DNA of 27,313 bases from JAVKLU01 sp031538895 (GTDB taxonomy: Bacteria > Pseudomonadota > Gammaproteobacteria > Burkholderiales > Burkholderiaceae). Position numbers and translations under genes: made by a program. How positions within the stretch are numbered: position 1 is the first letter of the stretch; each line of letters begins with the position of its first letter. Under the pieces are notes generated by a model, which saw only the letters and a list, made by a program, of their open reading frames with translations, was not told where the DNA came from and did no database searches. Shown piece after piece: positions 8,624-15,917 of the stretch. The DNA lies in NCBI GenBank assembly GCA_031538895.1, contig JAVKLU010000051.1, positions 1-27,313 on the forward strand, in the 5' to 3' direction.

Positions 8624-9304
8624 ATGAAAAAGAAGCCCCCTTTAATTTTGTTCGGCGCTAGCTTTGATCCGCCGCATTGGGGGCATATCAAAATTGTTCA
8701 CTTTATTGCCACGCAATTTAAAGACGCAGAAATTCGCCTCATTCCAACAGGTTACTCGTGGCAAAAAAATGGCCATCACGCGACGGCTCAGCAACGGCTA
8801 GAGATGTTGTATCTGTGCCAGCCAGAACTGCCACGTCAATGCGTGATTGACTCGCGCGAAATTGTTCGTACACAAAACAATCAAAGTGCCAGCTATACCG
8901 TAGAAACACTGCGCGAACTGCGTGCAGAAGTTGGATTGCAACGATCGCTGATTTGGATATTAGGAGAGGATCAATATCAGAATTTACATACTTGGCATGA
9001 GTGGCAAGATTTATTTAACTTGAGCAATTTTGTCGTGTTCCCTCGCGCATCACTTACTACTGAGCAAATTCAATGGCGAACCCAATATCCCGATATCGTC
9101 GACGAATGCCAGATAGAACAATTACCCCTTTTTGCGTCAGGAAAAATCAGTTTTATTGATCACCAGATATTTAATTTATTACCCAACGCATCAAGCGATA
9201 TTCGGGCGGGGGATTTATCACAAACCCTAGCAAACATTACTGCCTACATTAGGCAACACGGCTTGTATTCAATTTTTGATTCCAAATCCACACCCGCCAA
9301 TTGA
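8624..9304 (+). CDS. nadD: Nicotinate-nucleotide adenylyltransferase
   Basis: Adenylates nicotinate mononucleotide to deamido-NAD, the step shared by the de novo and salvage routes. The nucleotidyltransferase motif GASFDPPHWGH (11-21) has the HxGH catalytic pair, and SSDIR (190-194) matches the ISSTxIR motif. ILGEDQYQNLHTWHEW corresponds to the usual GxDQ..FHTW segment. At 226 residues it is normal. In related genomes rsfS (ribosome silencing factor) usually follows nadD; here the gene ends only 38 bases from the end of the convergent rluC and no rsfS is present. Confidence 0.95.
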   Translation: MKKKPPLILFGASFDPPHWGHIKIVHFIATQFKDAEIRLIPTGYSWQKNGHHATAQQRLEMLYLCQPELPRQCVIDSREIVRTQNNQSASYTVETLRELRAEVGLQRSLIWILGEDQYQNLHTWHEWQDLFNLSNFVVFPRASLTTEQIQWRTQYPDIVDECQIEQLPLFASGKISFIDHQIFNLLPNASSDIRAGDLSQTLANITAYIRQHGLYSIFDSKSTPAN

Positions 9305-9342
9305 ATTGACACGGGTAATGCGATCTGCACTACAACTCATGT

Positions 9343-10290
9343 TTACGCTCTAAGGCTGTTTAAAAAGCGTTCGCACTCATCAGGTAAATCGGCTTTAAAA
9401 GTCATCGCTGCTAAAGTTATCGGATGAATCAAACGCAATTCGCTAGCATGTAAAAACATTCGATTAAAAGGTGTTTGATGCGCCTTACCGATTAACAATT
9501 GCTGATTGAGCGACGCGTCACCATAACGAGAATCACCCAGAATTGGCGTATTCAGGGCCGCTAAATGAACACGAATTTGATGCGTCCGACCGGTTTTCAA
9601 CAAGGCTTTGACCAAAGAAAATCGGCTGAAAGACTCTTGTACTGAAAAAGTCGTGCGTGCAGCTTGCCCCAATTCATGATCAACCCGAACTCGTCGTTCG
9701 CCCTTTGCATCAACATACTTGTAAAGCGGCAAACAAACGTCTTCGTTCTGGTTGTTTAAGTGGCCACGAATCAACGCCAAATACTGTTTTTGCGGTGCTC
9801 CTGCGCGCCATTGTGCGTGCAGGTGAACCAAAGCGCTGCGTTTTTTCGCAACGACCAGAATTCCCGAAGTTTCACGATCTAAGCGATGAACTAATTCCAA
9901 TAATTTTGCTTGTGGTCTTTGGTGACGAAGCTGTTCGATTACGCCAAAAGAAATTCCTGAACCGCCATGCACCGCTAATCCAGCAGGTTTATTCACTATC
10001 AACAGTGCCTCATCTTCAAACAAAATCGGCAAGAATGCTGACTCTGGAATCGCTTGGTGAATTGGCGCAACAGCCTCTGCGACGCGGATCGGTGGTATGC
10101 GTAAAACATCACCGCTTTGCAAGCGATAGTTGGCTTCAATTCGTTTTTTATTAACACGCACCGCACCCGCGCGCAAAATTTTATAAATGTGTGAATTAGG
10201 TACGCCTTTGCACGACTTGGTCAAAAAATTGTCAATTCTTTGACCGGCCTGTTCATCATCAATTTTGATAAATTGAACGCCATTGTTCAT
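9343..10290 (-). CDS. rluC: 23S rRNA pseudouridine synthase, RluC-like
   Basis: Makes pseudouridines in 23S rRNA (positions 955, 2504 and 2580 for E. coli RluC). An S4 RNA-binding domain covers about residues 16-65 (RIDNFLTK, AGAVRVNKKR). The RluA-family catalytic motif HRLDRETSG has its aspartate at D138, and GRTHQIRVH lies further on. The N-terminal S4 domain and 315-residue length favour RluC over RluA; RluD remains possible but its N-terminal pattern differs. In many betaproteobacteria rluC is divergent from rne; here it follows the large oxidoreductase gene on the same strand with 35 bases between them, so it may be read from the same transcript. Confidence 0.9.
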   Translation of the reverse strand: MNNGVQFIKIDDEQAGQRIDNFLTKSCKGVPNSHIYKILRAGAVRVNKKRIEANYRLQSGDVLRIPPIRVAEAVAPIHQAIPESAFLPILFEDEALLIVNKPAGLAVHGGSGISFGVIEQLRHQRPQAKLLELVHRLDRETSGILVVAKKRSALVHLHAQWRAGAPQKQYLALIRGHLNNQNEDVCLPLYKYVDAKGERRVRVDHELGQAARTTFSVQESFSRFSLVKALLKTGRTHQIRVHLAALNTPILGDSRYGDASLNQQLLIGKAHQTPFNRMFLHASELRLIHPITLAAMTFKADLPDECERFLNSLRA

Positions 10291-10325
10291 TTGAATGACA
10301 TGTCGCTCATGTTATTTTGATAAGA

Positions 10326-13300
10326 CTATTCATGCGCTAATTGCAAAAATTGTGCGGTGACTTTTTCTTGCACACTGTTTTGCAACAAGCGCGTTGCCAG
10401 ATGTTCAAAATCGACTAAATCAAGTTCTTGATCCTGTTGTGCACAAGTGAAAACGTAAGATACTTTTCCGCTGACGGGGTCAATCTGGGCTTGAATACAT
10501 TGCGCGCAAACTTCTTTCATCATGCATTGCATCGGACTGTTAATCGAGCCAATTGCGACGTGATTCGGATTTAACAAGGGTTTTAAGACCTCATGCCGCG
10601 CCCGCGCAACCGCCGCCATCATGCGATCAGAACCAATCACAATCAGGCGCTGCGCCTCAGACATGGCAATTGCGCTTTGACCTAAATCACCACGTCCATA
10701 AGCCTGCATCGCCATCACCATATTGCCGACAAAAGTTTTATCTTGAACTCGCGTTGCTTGAAATCCTGGCGCTTCGTCACAGCACCAGACAATCACATCG
10801 GCTGCGGCTTCAATGTCAGCAATTTTGTAACGGTCTGCTAATTTTTTATAACCGGCAAAATATAAAACTTTTGACCCAGCCGCGCGGAAGGCTTTACCGA
10901 TTGAAAATAGCACCGCATTACCTAATCCTCCACCGATCAAAATCACGGTTTCTCGCGCGTTGATGTGTGTTGGTTCACCCGTTGGCCCCATCAACACCAC
11001 ACTTTGACCAATAACGAAATCTGCGCATAAATTACTAGAGCCTCCCATTTCCAAAGCGATACACGCAACTAGTCCTTTTTCTTTATCAACCCATGCACCG
11101 GTTAAAGCCAACGCCTCGGTCGCCAGCGTTGTCGGTAACTTAGCGATATGGGTTTGAACTGCCCAATTTGCGTAATTTTGTGCGCGGTAAAACTGCCCTG
11201 GCAAAAATGCTCGCGCCGCCATTGGTGCTTCAAATACGATTTCAACAATTTGTGGCGTTAACCGGTTTACCGCATGAATTCGTGCGGTCAGTTGTGGCGC
11301 GAGTACCGCACCCAAATCAATATTTTTTTGATTCGGCGTATTTTTCAAACTTGGCGCACGTCGCTGCAAGGCTTTGGTCACCGTTGGATAACCTTGTTTT
11401 GCTGCCCCCATCGCTTTGACTACATTACCGAAATACGAAGGATGCAAATCACCAAAAAATGACACAAATCGCTCATCCGCGGTTTTATGTACCAACATTT
11501 GCGGTGTCTTCGGTTTGCACATCGCATACTCAGGCGAGACGGTTTGACCATCCCAATCAATCGTCGCAAAATACTTACCCGCCAACTGAAAATGAGCTTT
11601 ATCTTCACGCGCTAAAACCGTATTGGGTTGAGTCCCCGCTGCGATAAACACCGCACGTGCAGGAAAAGTGACTGGGGACGAAATAGCGTTCTCTTTATCC
11701 GTGCGCTCAAATGTAATCGCATTGACCGCTTGAAACTCATCTATCGAAATATGAGTTGACGACAAATTGGGCGCGAAATAAATCCCCTCTTCTAAGGCTT
11801 TTTCAATTTCTTCGTGATTCAAGGTATAGGCTGGCGCATTGTTCAAACCTTTGCGATACACCACTGTCACCCCACCCCATTTTTGTAATAAAGGGATGAA
11901 ATTGGGCGTTTGACCGGCAGCCGTTTGTAGACGCAAAGATTCAATTTCAAGCGCATGCGCTAAAAACTCATCCGCGATCTGCGCGTCTTCTTCACTCCAC
12001 AAGGCACGAGCTTTTTCAGCGCCGTGTTCAACAACTAAGGCGCGATAACGTCGCGCAAATTTTTCGACTTGAACAGGGTAATACGCCAGTGCCTCAGTCG
12101 CAGTATCAATGGCAGTTAAGCCCCCACCAACAACGACCGCAGGTAAACGCAATTGCAAATTGGCGATCGATCGTTGATCGGCCGCGCCAGACAACTGTAG
12201 CCCCATTAAAAAATCAGATGCCGCACGAACCCCACGCGCCATCGCATTAGGGATATCCAACAAAGTCGGTTTGCCTGCACCCATCGCCAAAGCAATGTGA
12301 TCAAAACCTAAATCAAATGCTTGATCAAGCGTAATCGTGCCGCCAAAACGCACCCCGCCAAATAAAGAAAACTGTGTACGCCGTTGCAATAACAGACGCA
12401 CCACTTTTAAAAAATTTTTATCCCAGCGCACGGTAATTCCATATTCAGAAACACCGCCAAAACCGCCAGGGATAAGCTCGTCTAAATCGTCCTTAATATC
12501 ATCAAAACAATGGACTGGCGCGAAAGAAACGCGCTCATTATTAACCCCGACACCATTTAATTCAGACGCAAGAGGTTCAATTTTCAAAGCGTCGATCGCC
12601 ACGACTTTGTGGCCCTCGTTCAGTAAATGATGCGCTAAGGTATACCCCGCCGGCCCCATACCGACGACCAAAACGTTGTAACCAGTTGACGCCCGGGGTA
12701 ACCAACGCTGTAAGTTCAAGGGATTCCAACGCGTGAGCAAACTGTAAATTTCAAAACCCCAAGGTAAATTCAACACATCTTTTAATACTCGCGTCTCAGC
12801 TTGCGGAATATCGACCGGTTGTTGCTTTTGATAAATACAGGACTTCATACAATCGTTACAAATTCGATGCCCAGTGGCTGCCGCCATGGGGTTATCGATC
12901 GTAATCATGGCTAAGGCTGATAATGGGTGACCTTGCGCTTTAACGATTAAAAATTCAGAAATCCGCTCTTCCAACGGACATCCCGCCAAGGTCACGCCAA
13001 ACACTGACTTTTTAAAACTGACCGTGCCATCGCTTGTCGGTTTTTCCCTCAAACCTTTTGAACAAGAATCTTTTCCTTGTGCGTGACAGCCAATGCAGTA
13101 ATGAGCTTCGCCAAGGGCATGTGATAAATCCATACCCTGATCAGTTAAGGAAAAGCCTTTTCGTGCACGTGTTTTCGATACGTCAAAATGAATCACCTGC
13201 GTCTCGTGCATCGACGTGTGTGTCATCCCGTGAATGAGCTGATCGGTATTGGTTTTTTTAGGAATTTGAAACAACACGCCAACACCATGTTTCGCTCGCC

Positions 13301-13823
13301 CCGATGGAGTATGCAAAGCCCACGCGGCATAGCGCAAGGCGGTATCCAAAATCACGGCGTGGTTTGCTTCGTCTCCCAAAGCTTCTTCAACCAATTTTGC
13401 AAATGAAAGTTCGGTTACCGCACCACCGATATACCTACTTAATTGTTGCTCTAAAGCCGGACCATCAAAGTTTGAAAGCTCTTCCACCTTAAATGCCGTA
13501 TTGGCTTTGCGCTGCACAAACAATCGTCGAATATCAAAAATGACTTGCGGGGTGACGTGGTTTTCACTCAAAATTTTTACCGCCTTATCAATTCCAAATA
13601 ACTGGGCTAAAAAATTATCGAGATAAGGTGAAAGTTCGATCAGCAATGCCGCTTCGCTTTTGACATCCAAATCGTTTTTTTGACGCGCTTGCGTGAGTCG
13701 ATCAGCCAAATCAGCGGGCAACTCTCGGACAAAAACCGTATCTAAACGGGATAAGGCACCGTGGTCGTATAAATCTGTAAATTGAAAACCAAATCCCAGT
13801 GAAAGTGTATGTGTAGAAGGCAT
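10326..13823 (-). CDS. Nfn-like multidomain FAD/NAD(P)/Fe-S oxidoreductase (GltD-type + PyrK-type fusion)
   Basis: A 1165-residue cytoplasmic flavoenzyme with no signal peptide. Residues 1-230 match nothing I recognise. Cysteines C243, C246, C254, C282 and C322, C325, C329 follow and could hold one or two Fe-S clusters. Residues about 380-820 resemble GltD/NfnL: FAD motif VVGMGPAGYTLA (386-397), second Rossmann motif VVVGGGLTAID (563-573) and AIFIAAGTQPN-like VFIAAGTQPN. Residues about 840-1165 resemble PyrK/NfnS: FLPGQFYR (873-880), ILIGGGLGNA (961-970) and terminal cysteines C1100, C1106, C1109, C1127 suited to a [2Fe-2S] cluster. This order equals the two subunits of NADH-dependent ferredoxin:NADP oxidoreductase in one chain. 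The ferredoxin gene fdxA lies 136 bases upstream on the same strand and is a plausible partner. The reaction is inferred; a ferredoxin-NADP reductase without bifurcation is also possible. Confidence 0.8.
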   Translation of the reverse strand: MPSTHTLSLGFGFQFTDLYDHGALSRLDTVFVRELPADLADRLTQARQKNDLDVKSEAALLIELSPYLDNFLAQLFGIDKAVKILSENHVTPQVIFDIRRLFVQRKANTAFKVEELSNFDGPALEQQLSRYIGGAVTELSFAKLVEEALGDEANHAVILDTALRYAAWALHTPSGRAKHGVGVLFQIPKKTNTDQLIHGMTHTSMHETQVIHFDVSKTRARKGFSLTDQGMDLSHALGEAHYCIGCHAQGKDSCSKGLREKPTSDGTVSFKKSVFGVTLAGCPLEERISEFLIVKAQGHPLSALAMITIDNPMAAATGHRICNDCMKSCIYQKQQPVDIPQAETRVLKDVLNLPWGFEIYSLLTRWNPLNLQRWLPRASTGYNVLVVGMGPAGYTLAHHLLNEGHKVVAIDALKIEPLASELNGVGVNNERVSFAPVHCFDDIKDDLDELIPGGFGGVSEYGITVRWDKNFLKVVRLLLQRRTQFSLFGGVRFGGTITLDQAFDLGFDHIALAMGAGKPTLLDIPNAMARGVRAASDFLMGLQLSGAADQRSIANLQLRLPAVVVGGGLTAIDTATEALAYYPVQVEKFARRYRALVVEHGAEKARALWSEEDAQIADEFLAHALEIESLRLQTAAGQTPNFIPLLQKWGGVTVVYRKGLNNAPAYTLNHEEIEKALEEGIYFAPNLSSTHISIDEFQAVNAITFERTDKENAISSPVTFPARAVFIAAGTQPNTVLAREDKAHFQLAGKYFATIDWDGQTVSPEYAMCKPKTPQMLVHKTADERFVSFFGDLHPSYFGNVVKAMGAAKQGYPTVTKALQRRAPSLKNTPNQKNIDLGAVLAPQLTARIHAVNRLTPQIVEIVFEAPMAARAFLPGQFYRAQNYANWAVQTHIAKLPTTLATEALALTGAWVDKEKGLVACIALEMGGSSNLCADFVIGQSVVLMGPTGEPTHINARETVILIGGGLGNAVLFSIGKAFRAAGSKVLYFAGYKKLADRYKIADIEAAADVIVWCCDEAPGFQATRVQDKTFVGNMVMAMQAYGRGDLGQSAIAMSEAQRLIVIGSDRMMAAVARARHEVLKPLLNPNHVAIGSINSPMQCMMKEVCAQCIQAQIDPVSGKVSYVFTCAQQDQELDLVDFEHLATRLLQNSVQEKVTAQFLQLAHE

Positions 13824-13835
13824 TGATGATGAAAT

Positions 13836-13874
13836 AAAAATGTCCTATGGCGATGAAGAACGCAAAATAGGACA
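13836..13874 (-). promoter_or_regulatory. Hairpin with T-run in the leader of the large oxidoreductase gene
   Basis: Read on the minus strand, TGTCCTAT (13874-13867) pairs perfectly with ATAGGACA (13848-13841) across an 18-base loop and is followed at once by five T. The stem ends 17 bases before the ATG of the 1165-residue protein. It has the look of a weak intrinsic terminator of fdxA or of an attenuator that lowers expression of the downstream gene. The same sequence could instead be a spaced pair of half-sites for a dimeric regulator. Confidence 0.4.
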
Positions 13875-13959
13875 CCCGTAAGCGAATATCGTTAGCTTAA
13901 ACTGCCGCGTATCGAATAAGTTCTGTCCGCATTACGAAAACAAAAAAACGGCTGTTTGA

Positions 13960-14283
13960 TTAACGTTGCAGGTAAGAAAATTTATCTTTAACATCTTTCC
14001 ATTCGTCGGCATCAGGCAAACTACTTTTAGATTTGGTAATCGACGGCCAATTTTTTGCCAATTCGACATTCAATTTAGTGTAGTCCGCCAAATCCGTAGG
14101 CACATCTTCCTCCGCATAGATCGCATTCACTGGACATTCCGCCACACACACCGCGCAATCAATACACTCATCCGGATCAATCACCAAGAAATTAGGGCCT
14201 TCGCGAAAGCAATCCACAGGGCAAACATCAACACAATCGGTATAGCGGCAACGAATACAGGCTTCGGTAACAACGTGCGTCAT
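13960..14283 (-). CDS. fdxA: 7Fe ferredoxin (3Fe-4S + 4Fe-4S), Azotobacter FdI type
   Basis: A 107-residue cytoplasmic low-potential electron carrier. The cysteine pattern matches Azotobacter ferredoxin I shifted by one: C9, C17 and C50 for the [3Fe-4S] cluster, C21, C40, C43 and C46 for the [4Fe-4S] cluster, with C12 and C25 free. Sequence around them (RYTDCVDVCPVDCF, then DPDECIDCAVC) is nearly that of FdI. A GAGG ribosome binding site precedes the ATG on the minus strand. The gene is followed 136 bases later by the Nfn-like oxidoreductase on the same strand, suggesting that they work together. A short AAAC/GTTT stem with seven T lies just past the stop and could be a weak terminator. Confidence 0.96.
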   Translation of the reverse strand: MTHVVTEACIRCRYTDCVDVCPVDCFREGPNFLVIDPDECIDCAVCVAECPVNAIYAEEDVPTDLADYTKLNVELAKNWPSITKSKSSLPDADEWKDVKDKFSYLQR

Positions 14284-14296
14284 GACAGGACCTCAA

Positions 14297-14322
14297 ATTA
14301 AAATTAAGATCCTAATTTTAAT
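14297..14322. promoter_or_regulatory. AT-rich dyad upstream of fdxA
   Basis: A perfect 10-bp inverted repeat, ATTAAAATTA (14297-14306) and TAATTTTAAT (14313-14322), with a 6-base spacer, lies 13 bases upstream of the fdxA start codon. Its position over the leader suits a repressor site or a short mRNA hairpin. No family of regulator is identified from the sequence, and high A+T makes chance symmetry easier here. Confidence 0.4.
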
Positions 14323-14556
14323 AGGGTTCTGAAAGGGCCACTTTAAAGAATAAAAACAATTCGGAATTAGGCAGTCACTAGAATAGAATCTAAATAGATT
14401 TAAGGAATATCTGAATAAAGTCAATTTTTGGTCAAAAAATTATTTTGCCACGCACCAATTCATTACTCTTTTGAAATTGTCGTACAGCAAAAAGCTATAA
14501 AAATATTACTCAGCTCAGATTTAAATCCATTTTTTATTTTTATTTTTATTTTTTAT

Positions 14557-14736
14557 ATGAAATCTTTATCTACTCAACTCGTCACATTAAGCTTTCTCGG
14601 CTTTACTATCGTCGCATGCTCATCTGTCCCGTCGTTGCCCGATACAGAAACACCGCGCCAAGTCCAAGCTGAACGTGCGCGTAATGCCGCAGACCGCGCA
14701 CAAGAACAATTAAAAGACGCGATGAAATCAAAATAA
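14557..14736 (+). CDS. Small lipoprotein, function unknown
   Basis: A predicted 59-residue protein. The ATG at 14557 starts a short basic end, a hydrophobic stretch and the lipobox IVAC with the modified cysteine at residue 21, then SS, which would send it to the outer membrane rather than keep it in the inner membrane. The mature part is a charged, Ala/Glu/Arg-rich helix (residues about 35-59). An upstream in-frame ATG at 14428 would bury the signal sequence and is less likely. There is no Shine-Dalgarno sequence; the leader is almost pure T and A (14530-14556). It stands alone between the fdxA promoter region and rpsB, and I know no function for it. Confidence 0.7.
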   Translation: MKSLSTQLVTLSFLGFTIVACSSVPSLPDTETPRQVQAERARNAADRAQEQLKDAMKSK

Positions 14737-14762
14737 TGACTTACTGATGCTTTTTGCAATTA

Positions 14763-14791
14763 TCGTCAAAGCACGTCACTCCCGATATAAT
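14763..14791 (+). promoter_or_regulatory. Probable sigma-70 promoter of rpsB-tsf
   Basis: A perfect -10 hexamer TATAAT (14786-14791) lies 17 bases after TCGTCA (14763-14768), which matches four of six consensus -35 bases. Transcription would begin near 14798 and give a leader of about 160 bases before rpsB. That leader contains a short GCTTG/CAAGC stem (14903-14921) just upstream of the ribosome binding site and could take part in S2 feedback control; that role is inferred. Confidence 0.6.
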
Positions 14792-14959
14792 CGCACGTCT
14801 TTCGCTATCTGGTATGGTTTAATTTGACCAAGCGTAAGGCATTTTTATTCATTTTTTTATTCACTGTTAGCAACATGAACGGGTGACCATTTTTGGTTTT
14901 CAGCTTGGATTTTTTGCAAGCGCATGTTCTAACACAGGCCTAACCCTTTTGGAGAACTT

Positions 14960-15718
14960 ATGTCAGGTATCACAATTCGTCAGATGTTGGAAGCGGGTGT
15001 TCACTTTGGACATCAAACGCGTTTTTGGAATCCCAAAATGGCACCATACATTTTTGGACAACGGAACAAAATTCATATTATTAACCTCGAAAAAACATTT
15101 TCGATGTTTCATCAGGCGATGCAATATGCACGTCATATCGCAACACAGCACGGCACAGTATTGTTTGTAGGCACTAAGCGCCAAGCACGTGAACTCGTCG
15201 CTGAAGAAGCAAAACGTGCAGGAATGCCTTATATTGATCAACGCTGGTTAGGTGGTATGTTGACCAACTTTAAAACAGTTCGAACTTCAGTGAAGCGGTT
15301 ACAAGACATGGAAGCTGAAGTTGAATCAGGTGAAGTGCTCAACAAAACAAAAAAAGAAATTTTGATGTTTCAACGTGATCTGACTAAATTGCAACGTGCA
15401 ATTGGTGGAATTAAAACCATGGACAAATTGCCTGATGCGATTTTTGTCATCGACGTGGGTTATCACAAAAGTGCCATCACCGAAGCTCAAAAATTGAATA
15501 TTCCTTTAATCGCGGTGGTTGACAGCAATCACTCACCAGAAGGAATTGATGTGTTGATTCCGGGTAACGATGATTCAGCTAAGGCAATTACTTTGTATTT
15601 GCGCGGTATGGCTGATGCGATCTTAGAAGGTAAAGCAAAAGCAACTCAAGCTGTGATTGAAGCGATCAAAGAGGCTGATGCATTTCCAGAAGCCAATGAT
15701 CAGGTGGTAACGGCTTAA
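14960..15718 (+). CDS. rpsB: 30S ribosomal protein S2
   Basis: Structural protein of the small ribosomal subunit, needed for S1 binding. The N-terminus (ITIRQMLEAGVHFGHQTRFW), the DQRWLGGMLTNFKTV segment and the late IDVLIPGNDDSAKAI block are all characteristic of S2. The length of 252 residues is normal. The start is fixed by a GGAG ribosome binding site 8 bases upstream, one of the few strong ones in this window. It heads the conserved rpsB-tsf-pyrH-frr order. A long hairpin separates it from tsf. Confidence 0.99.
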   Translation: MSGITIRQMLEAGVHFGHQTRFWNPKMAPYIFGQRNKIHIINLEKTFSMFHQAMQYARHIATQHGTVLFVGTKRQARELVAEEAKRAGMPYIDQRWLGGMLTNFKTVRTSVKRLQDMEAEVESGEVLNKTKKEILMFQRDLTKLQRAIGGIKTMDKLPDAIFVIDVGYHKSAITEAQKLNIPLIAVVDSNHSPEGIDVLIPGNDDSAKAITLYLRGMADAILEGKAKATQAVIEAIKEADAFPEANDQVVTA

Positions 15719-15727
15719 ATGTGGCGG

Positions 15728-15759
15728 TCACGCTCTTAAGTCAGGACTTGAGAGCGTGA
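15728..15759 (+). promoter_or_regulatory. Long hairpin between rpsB and tsf
   Basis: TCACGCTCTTAAGTC (15728-15742) pairs with GACTTGAGAGCGTGA (15745-15759) over almost its full length, with one G-T wobble and a tight loop. No T-run follows, so it is not a standard terminator. It begins 9 bases after the rpsB stop. An RNA-processing site, a 3'-end stabiliser for rpsB mRNA or a partial attenuator that tunes tsf relative to rpsB are possible. Confidence 0.55.
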
Positions 15760-15917
15760 TGAAAATACCTAATTGAATAAATTGTTTGCGTTCACATTCG
15801 CTGCACGATTTATTTACCATTACTTCGCATCATCACCCACAAAAATTTTGTATTCCTAATTTTTCTCTTACCGTCGTACAAAGTCACAACGTATTTGCTC
15901 TTTTAATTAACTGAACT

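Noticed and set aside
9657..10154. A 165-codon open frame antisense to rluC.
   Set aside because: It lies wholly within the well-supported rluC gene and its translation has no recognisable motif or start signal.
13077..13097. CIGCH in the large oxidoreductase looks like a CxxCH haem c motif.
   Set aside because: The protein has no export signal and the cysteines fit a cytoplasmic Fe-S series with C254 and C282; haem c attachment happens in the periplasm.
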